Source: Siphonodentalium dalli (lineage: Eukaryota > Mollusca > Scaphopoda > Gadilida > Siphonodentaliidae). Taken from it: a DNA stretch of 64,000 nucleotides. Within the stretch, counting starts at the first letter, position 1; each line of letters begins with the position of its first letter. The position numbers and the translations under genes are program-made. Shown in pieces: positions 1 through 11,265 of this stretch. The stretch lies in contig CP136062.1 in assembly GCA_032622095.1 (NCBI GenBank), positions 158,276,875 to 158,340,874 on the forward strand. The letters are read 5' to 3'. The notes under the pieces were generated by a model. That model was not told the origin of the DNA. It saw only the letters and a program-made list of their open reading frames with translations, and searched no databases.

Positions 1-980
1 AATTTACAAACGTGATTTCATGGGCTAAATGTTTATATCCATAGTAGAATTACATCGTAAAATTTCAACAAAATAGTTCTTCTGTTACATTGATTTAAAA
101 TTAGAAGTTGTTATAATATCACTTAGGTGTGAGGAAAATTGCCCGCATTTCAATCAAATGTAGCTTGCTTGTTTTATATTAACTAGAAACATGAATGGGA
201 ATATCAAATAACTGGTGGCTTAGAAACAGGCTGACGTCATGACGTAAAAGTGTGCATCACTATGCGTGACGCACATTCATTGTAACGTCGTGTATGTCTC
301 TCCGTGAGGATACATTTTGAAAGTAAACAGCTGAGAAGTTGAATTTGCGGAATAAATCAAAGCTAATAATTATGGCATAAATTAAATACACCCAAATCGT
401 AATACAAACATATTAAGTTGAAGACTTCAATATTGACATAAAAAGACGTCACTAAGTCATGAGGTATTATCTACATAAATCACTGGCTTGTGCAACTACG
501 TAATCATAACTATCATCGAAATGTTCAATAGACATAGATGAAAACAGCTGTGCGGGTATTTTAATATTACTTTAGTAGTTTATCGTGCGTGAGGTGAGGT
601 AAAATTCCAGTCTGTTCTTTCGAAAACCCACATATTATCTGCTTATAATTTGTTTTAGATTGAGTCGATAATGTACTGAAAACAGGACATTTTAGTCACA
701 TTATTGACTCATAATGAGGCCACGTTAAGCAGATTATGTGCGAATGACACACATAAGACAACTCGCGAATTTGCAGTTATTCGCTCACTGTATTTTCTCG
801 GTGGTCCGCGGAATAATGGATTATGCCATTATCTGCTTATTTCATAATCAAATATTCACGTTATATACCTATTTTACATTATAGGTCGATTATGTGCGTA
901 TTTTGCGAGAATATGTTGGAAAATGACAAGGTACCATGATACATGTATATGTAACTAAACCAATTAATCTGATTTAACAG

Positions 981-1034
981 GATCGTCGTCAAACTCAGGG
1001 AAGAAGCGGAAATCGAAAGGCAAACGTCAAATAA
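981..1034 (+). CDS. Candidate Ser/Lys/Arg linker exon (54 nt)
   Basis: A pyrimidine-rich acceptor (ends GATTTAACAG at 980) and a consensus donor (GTGAGT at 1035) bound 54 nt. Read in phase 1 it gives GSSSNSGKKRKSKGKRQI with no stop. The same phase, a length divisible by three, and the Ser-then-basic composition match the Ser-rich and KPRRR linker exons at 10784 and 11638, which suggests an upstream linker of the same gene across a 9.7-kb intron. No TSP1 exon lies nearby, so membership of the gene is inferred. On the other strand the same bases lie in a 77-codon open frame (879-1112) that starts with a plausible ATG; that alternative is not excluded. Confidence 0.4.
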   Translation, partial: DRRQTQGRSGNRKANVK

Positions 1035-1261
1035 GTGAGTTTCCATATCCAAATACTCCTCGACAATTTCTTCCAGCGTAACGACCAACGCCGCCATCGG
1101 GCCAGCCGCCAAATTCTCTTCTATATCAATTAGGATTAAACTTACAGTCTAATGTTTGCGTCATATCGCCTTGAAATGTATATATTCACATATTCCTGAT
1201 ATGTCCCAATATATTCCGATAGGCATATTTTCGTGCTCGTCTTAATTGACAATATATTGAC

Positions 1262-1310
1262 ATATCTATATATATATATTTGCGAATGTCTGTCTGTCTG
1301 TCTGTCTGTG
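1262..1310. repeat. TA and TCTG microsatellites
   Basis: A short TA run is followed by about five TCTG units. They sit at the left edge of the large tandem-repeat block that continues to about 3240. Confidence 0.7.
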
Positions 1311-1479
1311 TTCTATAGAAATTCACAGGAGACCATCTAGATAACAATAGAGGGGTCTATTTGGGGTACCTTTTTACGAGAAAGGTAATGGTGCGGGTTA
1401 AAATTTTCTAAAGTGACGCTGTTATTGTCAGGGGCAAAAAAGGGGTGGGGCAGAAAATGAGAAATCTAATGGTTTGTAT

Positions 1480-2560
1480 ATGTGTCAAAAGTGGCGCAAT
1501 TTGAGTCAGGGTGCACGGAAGGGGAGAGGGGCACAATAATTGATAAACCTGTTTAACGCCGATTTCCATAAAATTGATACACATTCTTCTCCATGATACA
1601 AGGAATCTAATCGTGTGTTTTCAAGATGGCAAAAGTGGCGCCATTTGAGTCAGGGGTGCACAGAAGGGAGAGGGGCACCAAAATTGATAAAACTTTTTAA
1701 CGCCGGTTTTCACCAAATTAATACCCATTCTTTTCTATGATACGAGAAATCTAATCATGTGATTTGATTATGGCAAAATTGGCGCCATTTTAGTCAGGGG
1801 TGCACGGAAGGGGAGAGGGGCACCACAATTGATAAAACTTTTTAGCGCCGATTTCCACCAAATTGATACCCATTCTGTTCCATGATACGAGAAATATAAT
1901 CGTGTGACTTAAATATGGCAAAATTGGTGCCATTGGAATCACGGGTGCAGGGGAGGGGAGAGGGGCACCAAAATTTATAACACTTTTTAGCGCCGATTTC
2001 CACAAAATTGACACACATTCTTCTCCGTGATACGAGAAATCGAATCGTGTGATATATAAATGGCAAAACGTGGCGCCTTTTGAGTCAGGGGTGCATGGAA
2101 GGGGAGAGGGTCATCATAATTTATCAAACTTTTTAGCGCAGAATTCCACCAAATTGATACACATTCTTCTCCACGATACTAGAAATATAATCGTGGGATG
2201 TTAAGACCCCAAATTGGTGCCGTTTGGATGAAGATGGAGGGAGCACTTAATTTTGATAAGAATGTATTTAGTCGCCGATTATCACCAAACTTATATATTA
2301 TTATCGTCATGACATCCGGAACGTAACGGTGTGTCTTAAAGCTGTCATAAGTGGCGTGTGATTTAAATATGTCAAAAGTAGCATTTAAAGTGTGATTTAA
2401 AGATGGCAAAAGTGGTGCCATTTGAGTCAGGGGTGCAATGAAGGGGAGAGTGACACAAAATGGATCCAATGGATATAAATTCTTCTCCACCAAACTTAAA
2501 CATAATCATCTCCATAATCGTATGGTTAAATACGCCAAATTGGCGACGTTTGTTTAAGAG
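1480..2560. repeat. Tandem array of ~145-bp units
   Basis: The phrase GGGTGCACGGAAGGGGAGAG and variants recurs near 1508, 1651, 1795, 1938, 2087, 2235 and 2430, so the period is about 143-149 bp (longer for the last step). Each unit also carries CACCAAATTGATACACATTC-like and ATGGCAAAAGTGGCGCCATT-like segments. Units differ by substitutions and small indels. Open frames here (1790-2014, 1842-2066 and 2179-2493, minus strand) follow the repeat and have no recognisable protein features. More diverged pieces, with the CCACCAAATTGATA phrase, run on to about 3240. Confidence 0.75.
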
Positions 2561-3860
2561 ATAGGGGCACTATATTTGACACGAATTTGTTTGTCGCCTA
2601 TTTCCACCAATTTTATACATATTCATTCAATTTCAACCAAATTCATACACATTATTCTTCAATGGTACCAGGAATCAAATAATGTGTGGACACGTTAAAG
2701 ACGCCACAGTTGGCGCCTACAATTGCGAATGTCGGTTCTGTCTGTGTTGCATGTACCTTCACATGGACCATCTATATAGCACCAAAGGGACTGACACGTG
2801 TAACTGATTACGAGCAAGATTATGGTGTGGGTTATTGTTTTCTAAAAAGACTCTGTGTCAGGTGAAAATAAATGAGGACTTCCACCAAACTGATACAATA
2901 TAATCTCCATGATATGGTGTTTGTAAGGGGGTCAGGATTGCACAGATGGCACCAACATATATTTAAATGCCCATTTCCACCAAATTGATAAATATTCTTC
3001 CCCATGAAATGCGGAATTTAATCGTGTAATTTAAATGGGGGTCGCTTGGGTGAGAGACGGGGGAGTCACTAAATTTGATAAGAATTTGTTTAGCTGCCGA
3101 TTACCACCACACATATGCGTAATCATCTCTGTGATTCCAGGAATCTAATGGATGTGGTTTAGATATGAGAAAAGGGGCGCCGTTCGAGTCATTAATGTGG
3201 AAGGCATGGGCACCAAAGCTGATACAAATATGATTGGCACTAATTTCCACCGAGAAGGGACGCTATTTATGTAACAATAAAATTATGTTAATGTTGCAGT
3301 CGCCAATATCAACAAAAGTTGTATAACATCACCTCCGTATAATTCGTTGTATAAGGAGTTTTTGTCGTTCAAATTTCACAGCCTCGACATTTGGTGACCT
3401 AAAATAATTACCTCTTCTTAACGGTCATTTGTATGGTGACGGGACTCAGGACATTCACACAGTGAGTTCGCAAAACAGATACATAGAAGAAAACATTCAT
3501 TATATTTAAGAGATGCATATATTCCTGCAAATGGGGGACCTTGAATCGTTAGAGGGTGTCATGTTATAACACAATTGAGTCTGTCCCATTCAAGATATTT
3601 TTCCGCAAGAAAGATACAATTTGTCAAGAGAGATGGAAATACGTTGAAGACCTGTTCGAAATAGTGGTGACAGTGTGGCCGAAGGGGCGACTCTCACCAA
3701 AAATAGTGCTGAAGCGACACAGGTTTTGAAATTTCGTTCTACATGATGTTTAGTTTTCGTATTTGCCATGATTTATGTCAAAATAATTGTTTACGTTCCA
3801 ATGAGCATTAAAATGAACTGAAAACAAACTGCTGATAGTCGCCAGACTTTTAGAAACACA
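2560..3860. other. No gene seen; decayed repeat then unique DNA
   Basis: To about 3240 the sequence still carries scattered pieces of the upstream 145-bp repeat (TTTCCACCAA, GATACAATATAATCTCC). From 3240 to 3860 I see no coding pattern, splice-bounded TSP1 motif, RNA gene or clear repeat. Confidence 0.4.
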
Positions 3861-3862
3861 GC

Positions 3863-4339
3863 TTAAAGGTACTCAATCCGTAAAGAGGGTCCCCATCTCA
3901 ACAGATTCCAACAACAACAATCCGATCAGAGGGTCCTATATTACTATTTCTTTGGCTTTGGGGGTAAACAATATTTGATTCGAGTCGAGGAACCCATCAA
4001 ACAAAGCTCAGAGTTATTAGATATTGATTTTTGAAATTTGTTATTAACTAGAGATGAGTACTAATAACTGCCGTAATCTGCTCTGGATGTGTACTCCAAA
4101 TCTATTCAAACAGACAAGGATGGATAACTCTAAAATCAAGTGGTAATTTTAACGCAATTTTGACTGAGTTCTGGGCCAGATAGTATTCCCGATAATGAAA
4201 CATAATAGATTTCTAAAATCGATATCTAACAAATCTGAGCTTTGATGTGTGACTTCCTCGACTCGAATAAAATATTTTTGACCCCCGAAGCCATTGAAAT
4301 AGTAATTGAGAGGAGTTTTATCGGATTGAGTACATTTAA
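3863..4339. mobile_element. TTAA-flanked inverted-repeat element (copy 1)
   Basis: TTAA at 3863 is followed by AGGTACTCAATCCG, and the right end reads CGGATTGAGTACAT before TTAA at 4336, so about 14-bp terminal inverted repeats are flanked by TTAA on both sides. The interior holds TTGATTCGAGTCGAGGAACC and its inverted counterpart TTCCTCGACTCGAATAAAAT, which makes much of the element a fold-back. Related copies lie at 60091 and 60557. TTAA target duplication is typical of piggyBac-type transposition; with no transposase this would be a non-autonomous relative. Family assignment is inference. Confidence 0.6.
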
Positions 4340-4699
4340 GTAACTGTGTTGGTCCTTCATCTCTTCACGACGGATGGTTGAGTTGACCCGGCTAGTCACG
4401 CCTCTCCACAGCGCTTAAGATTAAATTTCTGCCACCTGTTGTATGTTTGTTTTTTTGTGTCTAGTTGTGTGTTCTGTTTCTCATGTACGTTGTGCTTGTC
4501 ATGTCAGTTTGCATTTCGTCCTCACGACTGTTTCAATCTTGTAGTGTACACGCCTGTCTTGTGGCAAGTTACCGGGATGCTGCTATATGTAGTGGCTATA
4601 TGCATTCACCGCTTCAGCTATATACCAGTCTGACCCGACCATAGTCTGAAGGGTAGTCCGATGCGGCTGTTGGCTAGTTATCGATAATCTGTTTTTCAT

Positions 4700-5800
4700 A
4701 TGGCAACTCAAACCAAACAAAAACGTAAGATTGACCAACCGCCAAGTTCCACTGATGCTGAGGTCTATCCATGGTTCGCGCTGCCGCTTGCCAAATTTGC
4801 AAATGGCAAAAATAATTCACATTTGTCAAAAGGTATTTTCATTTGGCAAAAGTTTTGCCAAGTCACTTTTTAATTTCTCAAGAAAGTTTTAAAATATTGG
4901 TCAATCAAAACCATTCATTTCAGGAAACTCTGACAATATAATTATATTGTGTTGTTTTATAAGGTCTAGGAAACGTTAACACCTTTATTAAGATGCAGTT
5001 CATCTGATAACATTAGTATTGATGAGTGAGGGATTACCCGTATTTAATGTGGTGGTGCTGTTTACATAGCTAATCCTCTTGTAATGTGCCCTTCGGATGT
5101 AGCAACCCTGCAATAATTTCATTGCTCGGTGATTGGTTTATAGTTGTATGATAAACCACAAAATAAGACTCAATGTGGCATAAAATTATGCTATCAGGGA
5201 TAGAATTTGGCTAAAAATATTTTCATTTGACAAATTGTTTGGCAAAAGTAAATTTTGGTCCGCGGACCCTGGGTCTATGCTCAGTACTTGGAACTTCGTT
5301 TTGATCCACATATCAAGAAACCTTCTGTATTTGTGATTTATAAAACTCTACAAAGCATAGCCGGACAATTAAAATCTACCAAACTGATCAGGACTGGACC
5401 ATCACGTGGCTCTGCTGATCGAATGCTCAAGAAAGATTCAAACGAACGCTCGCATGCAATTAACTTATGTTGCCCAAATACCAGTATTGATAACTGACCA
5501 CAAGACATTGAACGGTAGTAGAGCTGTGTTGAGTGCTCGCAATGTGCCTGAATCTTCTGAATCAGATATATTAGCTGAGTTATTACCACAGGGAGTTACA
5601 GAAGTCCGTAGATTTACTAAGTCAGTTGATGGACAAAACAGTTCCTTTGAATAGTTTTCTACTGACCTTCATCAACCGACATTGAATGCTGGGTATATTA
5701 AGACGGATTTAAGCACATATGTTCCAGTCCCATTGCGATGTTTTAAATGTTTTAAATTGGGTAAAATATGTTTACCCGACGAGAAAGAAAAAAGTTACCA
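4700..5800 (+). pseudogene. LINE (non-LTR retrotransposon) ORF1 relic, interrupted
   Basis: An ATG at 4700 opens a frame (MATQTKQKRKIDQPPSSTDA...) that reads to 4768, is cut by an inserted element, and resumes in frame at 5273-5278 through the duplicated target. It then runs through a FDPHIKKPSVFVIYKTLQ segment, shifts frame near 5440, continues with LITDHKTLNGSRAVLSARNV, hits a TAG at 5652, and goes on in that frame to VPLRCFKCFKLGK near 5745. The order (basic N-terminus, RNA-binding-like middle, start of a Cys-x2-Cys zinc knuckle) is that of Jockey/CR1-type LINE ORF1 (gag-like) proteins. At least one frameshift, one stop and the insertion make it dead. No endonuclease or reverse transcriptase follows, so the copy is truncated. 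Confidence 0.65.
4769..5272. mobile_element. 504-bp MITE-like element in LINE ORF1
   Basis: The element begins CCATGGTTCGCG and ends CGCGGACCCTGG, imperfect terminal inverted repeats. It is flanked by the direct repeat GTCTAT (4763-4768 and 5273-5278), a 6-bp target duplication. Removing it restores the reading frame of the LINE ORF1 across the site, which supports the boundaries. The interior is AT-rich with repeated TTGGCAAA words (near 4786, 4800, 4850 and 5226) and no coding capacity. A second copy lies at 7029-8717. Confidence 0.7.
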
Positions 5801-7022
5801 AACGTTCGCGTGGTGCTATATGCACTAATGTGTTGGGTAATTTTACGCAACACTAATTAGAGTGTACGCTGAAATATGCTATTCGACATAATGCAAATAT
5901 CACATATCTTCTCACCACGCAGAGACGTTTCCGTTATCGCCTTCTGGTAATTTTATAACAATGTATTGTCAATTTGTGTATACTGGAGAAGGGCAACCTA
6001 AGTTGAAATAACTTGTGCCCCGATCCCTGTTGTATGTTACTGTACGAATAAAATATGTTTAAAGTAAAGATATGTCAGTTCATTAAACACTGAAAAGTGT
6101 ACGAATTTCTTTCTCAACCAATCAGTTTATTTCTCATAAACCTATACATAACAAACACAGGTATCCAGATATCCAGATAATAAAAGTTAAATATATATAA
6201 TATGTATATAGACATGTGAACTTTCTGATGACAAATGTAGTACGTGGGTACATAATATAACCTTCATCGATACATATATGTAGCACTGTAACATGTATAT
6301 CAAGATTGTAAAAATATATAAACACATATTAATAAATCTATTTATTATATATGCTTACATATACATATTTATAAATAAATATTAATAAATATGTATATGC
6401 GTATATCGGTATTGTTCTTGTGCACATTATGATATTGCTTGTTCTACCTATTGTATAGCTGAGTTGTTCGGTCATTTCTCAAATTGCAATCTTAATAAAT
6501 TCGCACAACTAGCGGAGATGTGTTACATTGTTGCCATTGAGTAAATCACTTATCAATATCGTATTAGGGCGTCGACCCGTTAACATTGGTAATAATCTGA
6601 AGCGGGGGTTGGTCTTTTTTTTTTGCACACGAGAAGATAGAGAAATTCATCACAAATTGCCATTGTGTCGCATTACACCCAAGTGCGTCATCACCGTCGA
6701 TATTGCTCCACCATCCCATTTATATTGGTAACTTATTATTAAAGCGTAACGATTGATCCAATCATCTGTGTAGAAATCGAAAATCCTAAAGAACAACCAG
6801 AGAACATCGATTGCAGGATTTGTTTTAATAAAAAATTGATATTTGAGATATTTTTCCGACCCACAACTCAATCTCCTGTTATTTGAGTTAAGCTGAGTAT
6901 TTAATTCTACCAACGTAACACAGCTGCGTGTTGCTGTGAGTAAGTGGTGCATGTATGCTAAACAACGATCGCGTTTCTACACAGAAAAGGGTTGGATCAA
7001 ACTTTATACTCTAAGAGTAGAG
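5800..7022. other. No gene seen; AT-rich DNA
   Basis: The stretch 6130-6420 is dense in ATATAT/ATAAATA words. Open frames at 6134, 6528 and 6650 have no recognisable domain or splice context. I can support no gene here. Confidence 0.4.
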
Positions 7023-7198
7023 TTCCTACCAGGTTTCGTGTAGCCACTTGACAAATTTACCAATGGCAAAAATAATTCACATTTGGCAAACAATATTTTC
7101 ATTTGGCAATAGTTATGGCAAGTCACTTAATTGCGCTAGAAAGTTGAAAAATATTGGTCAATCAATACTATTCATTTCACGTTTACAATATAATTACG

Positions 7199-7545
7199 TG
7201 CGCTCGCGCAACAGTATGGCGATCAGTCAGATTCGTAGGTACGTACGTTGGTGTCACCCTACCTTTTCACTCCATGACGTCACCCTTACGCAGTACGTTA
7301 CGGAGTAGATCATAGAGTTGACGCCATTGGCACTGACTTCCGATACTAACTCGTTGCTATATAAATGCGCTCGCGCAACAGTATGGCGATCAGTCAGATT
7401 CGTAGGTACGTACGTTGGTGTCACCCTACAGATTTCACTCCATGACTTCACCCTTACGCAGTACATGCCGACGACGTTACGGAGTAGATTATAGAGTTGA
7501 CGCCCTTGGCACTGACTTCCGTTACTAGCTCGTTGCTATATAAAC
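7199..7545. repeat. Tandem duplication, period ~166 bp
   Basis: TGCGCTCGCGCAACAGTATG starts at 7199 and again at 7365, and the sequence after each start is nearly identical through TCGTTGCTATATAAA. The second copy carries a 12-bp insertion (CATGCCGACGAC) plus a few substitutions. Each copy ends in a TATATAAA box-like word, which may be chance. Confidence 0.75.
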
Positions 7546-8087
7546 AAACCAGCGATGTGGCTTTTGTCGAAAATTGACAGTCAGTACATTCGCCCTGTAT
7601 ACATGTACTTTCAGAAAATACAAAACACCACAACGTTATACCCCATCAATGTCAGTGTCTCGATATCATTTGACCAAATTTCTCGACATAAAACCGCTAC
7701 AGACACGGCGTGAAATACATCGCATTGAGTAAACAATTTCCCATTGTTTCAATTCAACTTCAAGATCGCGGTAAAATCAAAACCGCAATTTGTAAGTGGT
7801 AAACATCTGAAAAAGACATCAGGTGCATGCAGAAACTAATTGTTGTGCATATTTATTTCTATTTGAGGTGGCAATTTTTCATGTTTATAAGTATTTTTAA
7901 CGATAAGAGCGATGGTAATTGGGGGACTATATTTTATCTAGCGCATTAAATTTAAAATCAAAAGTCGTGAATTGGCTGAGTGTTGTCTATGGCCGCACAT
8001 TTCGTTGATAATTACGAGCCATCTGTTTGTCTAAATAACATTTTAAGTTCGAAGAGCATTAGAATGTGGATAACAGTGTGGTGGTGT

Positions 8088-8265
8088 ATTTAGGGGATAA
8101 CAGTGTGGTGTTTTGTGATTTCGGAAAGGTACATGGCGAATATACTGTGGCAAATTTAGTTAATGGGCGACGGCGGAGCCGGAGCCCATTAACGGGTATT
8201 TGCCACAGTATATTCGCCATGTACCTTTCCGAAATCACAAAACACCACACTGTTATCCCCTAAAT
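8088..8265. mobile_element. Perfect 68-bp-arm hairpin (TA-flanked MITE)
   Basis: Left arm 8088-8155 and right arm 8198-8265 are exact reverse complements over 68 bp. The 42-nt loop contains a second small inverted repeat (TAATGGGC / GCCCATTA). The arms begin ATTTAGGGGATAACAGTGTG and the hairpin is bordered by TA on both sides, as for Tc1/mariner-type MITEs. The piece GGATAACAGTGTGGTG also occurs once just outside, at 8069. Open frames on both strands here are a by-product of the palindrome. Confidence 0.8.
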
Positions 8266-8724
8266 AAAATTATTGAAGATTGTAATTGTCTTTTTTTTTG
8301 CTAACATTAAATTAAATTAAATTAAATAAATTAAGTAAAATACAGTGAAATTATTTTTTTAATTATTTTTTATTACATTTTTGCGCACGTTGGCATCTCT
8401 CTGAGTGCATTCTAGTTGTATCTGTGGTGTGTTATAAGGTTTAGGAAAGGTCGACACCAGTCTATCAAGATTCAGTTAATGCAAAACGATTAGTATCGAC
8501 GAGCGGAGGGGTATGTATGTTTGTATTGTGGTGGTGATTGCATAGCTAATTCTCATTGGTTTGACGTGCCCTTCTGATACAACAACTTTTTAAATAATAT
8601 CGATATCAAAAGTCGCATAGACAACGATTGTCGAAATATATGACTCAAATTCTAGAAGAATTTGGCAAAAAACATTTCATTTGGAAAAAGTTATTTTCTA
8701 CCCAGCGCGGACCCTGGTTCCTAC

Positions 8725-9290
8725 ATGTTGTTTACTTCAGTCTACCTGCATGAGATGAAGCACTAGCTTACCGGGTGCCTGTGAGCAACAACATGTCAGT
8801 GTCACCTCATAGTGCCGGATAACCTCTTTGCAGATAGTTACAAATAAATGTCCATATGTTCATATGTTCCATATTTTCATATTATTCACGACATACAATT
8901 TTTCTAAAAGCTATCACTTATAATTGTTATATTTTATTTGTATTGTTGTCTGTTACATGCTATGGTTATCCAAAGACCATTACAACGTATCTTATTATAT
9001 TTGTTTACCATAATAAATCGACTTAACAGATGGACGCGCATTATAATATGTTCTCACTGTGGCCCGCGCCATAAAACGGAACACGGGTATAAGTCCACTA
9101 TTGTCTTATTTCAGAATACAAAAGTCCAATATAAGCATATGTGAGTTATTAGGTCCAATGTGAACCTATTTTAACGATAATATGTTGCCTTATTACGGTC
9201 CGTACTCGCATACCACATGTGGAGTTTCTGAGATAATATAAATCAGTAGTTAACATTTTATTTTAACAATTAACAATTTAGTTAATAAGA
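8725..9290. other. No gene seen
   Basis: The 68-codon frame at 8938-9144 has no recognisable domain. I see no repeats, splice-bounded TSP1 motif or RNA gene here. Confidence 0.35.
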
Positions 9291-9339
9291 GCAGTCTTCG
9301 GCAGAATCAACACTGTCGCGTAGACATGTGGATATCGTG

Positions 9340-9690
9340 TGTCCCACATTTGCAGAATGAGGTACCAGATGGTAAATTTAGTGAACATCATTCTTATGCC
9401 TCATCTTTTCTGGGAAGTGTCTACAGTCTCAAATTGACATTGTCTTAGTTACGTATTTCCTTCTGTTCGGTTTCTATGTCCCCATAATTTGCAGAAGATA
9501 ACTTGCATAGTTCGAGGTGACCAATAGGTGAACATCACCAACTTCAAATGGAGAACTTCAATCTGATCCTAGGTCTCACATAGCAGTTGAGATCTGAGCA
9601 GAATGAGATCCCCAGAGGGTGAATTTGGTGACACACTTGTAGTGTAGATATCCTTTTGTTTTTTGTTTAACTTCTGCAGAAATGTGGAGT
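9340..9690. repeat. Degenerate tandem repeat, about three units
   Basis: GCAGAATGAGGTACCAGATG followed by TAGTGAACATCA near 9353 is echoed near 9493 (GCAGAAGATAAC... GGTGAACATCACC) and 9598 (GCAGAATGAGATCCCCAGAG... GGTGACACAC). Spacing is about 105-140 bp and the copies are diverged. Confidence 0.4.
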
Positions 9691-10783
9691 CACAAACATG
9701 TCTTCTCTTCTGCAATCAATCGTTGGAGTTATTAGTCGATCTGATGGTAGATTCTGGTTTTGAACTAATTTCTAATAAATTTAACCCATTTTTTGTTGTT
9801 TATTAGTTTGGGGTTTTTTTGCGTTTACTTTTAAATTGTTGTCTGATCATCAGTGGTCTATCAGTTGATCACGTGATCGGTGACTTTTGCACAAAAAAAA
9901 GGTTCATGAGGGGTTTCCAAACCTGAGCTATGTCAGGAGGTGGAAAGTTTAGATTGACGTGCTCAGAAAACTACCCAATTGTTAAGCTAGTGCACCACAT
10001 GATGGATCTGAAGACCACATCAAGCATATTACATAACAAAAACTATATAAAAAAGATTAAATTTCGCATAGTTTTAGAAGGGAAATTATCCGACCAGTGT
10101 TTTTAGCAAATACACACATTGAGTTGAAATGAATAACTGCTATAAAAAGTACATGGTTGGAACTAGTAAAATGGTGGAATGGCAATTTAATTGAGTTCAA
10201 TACTGCTTCAAGATCACAACATTATGTTATGTGTTTGCAAGGAATTTGTGAGAAGCCATTACCATGAACTTTTATAGCAACCACCAAGGGTGCTTATACC
10301 TACGGCAGGTGAATGACGTCATTTAATTTTTTCTATACCCATCAGTGATTTTTCAAGATCGCGGGTATAGGTTTTGGAGAAATTGTCACGTGACTTCCGG
10401 TTAGCAACCGTGTGGAGATTGCAAAAAACGCGGAAATGGAAATGAAGCATCGCGATAAAAATGAACGTAACTACTTCACAACTTACAAGAATTCACATGT
10501 GATTTAAGTCATTCATTTAGACCAATTTCGTTGGTCAGCTTAATGAAAACAAAAATGAAGAAGTCATGACGATAATCCAGACAAGATTTTACAATCCACG
10601 ACACGTCTTGTCAATTTGGCATGTCGTCTCATTCGTGACCACTGCATGATGTTACATAAATTATTCTGAGCGTTATGTCGCCGAAAAAAAGCAAATTTGA
10701 GGCACATCATGAGTGGTTGCTCCACTACGTGTCACGTACGATTCATATTATCAAGGAACCAATGCAACATATGTTTATTACAG

Positions 10784-10834
10784 GAAAAGGTGGCTCTAGC
10801 TCGTCTAGCTCGTCTAGCTCAAGCTCGAATTCCA
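10784..10834 (+). CDS. Ser-rich linker exon, unit 1 (51 nt)
   Basis: The acceptor TGTTTATTACAG ends at 10783 and the donor GTGAGT begins at 10835. In phase 1 the exon encodes GKGG, eleven consecutive Ser, then NS. The serines come from a 9-bp tandem repeat (TCTAGCTCG), so the tract can change length by slippage while staying in frame. It is probably a flexible, possibly O-glycosylated spacer between TSP1 domains (inference). The frame stays open upstream to an ATG at 10675, so an alternative first exon is possible but lacks a signal peptide. Confidence 0.65.
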
Positions 10835-11265
10835 GTGAGTATTTCAATATTTTTTTCTCTGAATCATCTACCCATTTAACTTAACTTACGAGCTTGATAA
10901 CACAGAAAGAATCTAATTATTGTTTGGAAAATATTTACTACGTTCAGTTCAGAAATTGTATAATTATTTAATTCTAATTTGGGTATCAGAAAAAATGGCG
11001 TCAAGTGCGCTCTCTGATCTTTCAAGAAATATATATAAAACAATCCGTTATTAGCATCAGTAATGTGACCACAAGTATACCGCGCACCTAAAATGTACAT
11101 GCAGACATGTCCACACCTTCTTTATTTACAGGGGTATTACATCAGAATGCCTCGAATAGGACAACCCTGCCTGTAACGGTAGGGCCTATTGTAACCATCA
11201 GTTCACATTTAACTAGAGTAATCAACAAAACTCGTGTTATCATTTCCTCAAAAAAGTAAGAAACT

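Larger units (their letters stand above)
7197..8423. mobile_element. Nested insertion inside the MITE-like element
   Basis: This block has no counterpart in the copy at 4769-5272. It holds a direct duplication (7199-7545), about 500 bp of unremarkable AT-rich DNA, a perfect hairpin (8088-8265) and an AAATT run near 8306-8334. No transposase-like frame was seen. Its own terminal repeats are unclear, so whether it is one insertion or several is unresolved. Confidence 0.45.
7029..8717. mobile_element. Second copy of the MITE-like element, with an internal insertion
   Basis: The left end CCAGGTTTCGTG and right end GCGCGGACCCTGG match the ends of the element at 4769, and TTCCTA flanks both sides (7023-7028 and 8718-8723), again a 6-bp target duplication. 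The left part (7029 to about 7196) and right part (about 8424-8717) align to the 504-bp copy, but about 1.2 kb of foreign DNA separates them at the point equal to about 4945 in the first copy. Confidence 0.65.

Noticed and set aside
9640-9702. Resemblance of CTTCTGCAGAAATGTGGAGT to the middle of exon B just before unit 1
   Set aside because: Only about a dozen bases match and there is no Trp ladder or donor; too weak to call a relic exon.
10675-10783. ATG-started extension of the Ser-rich exon (MSPKKSKFEAHHEW...), present in three units
   Set aside because: In frame with the linker, but it has no signal peptide and the acceptor at 10783 explains the exon better; kept only as an alternative start.
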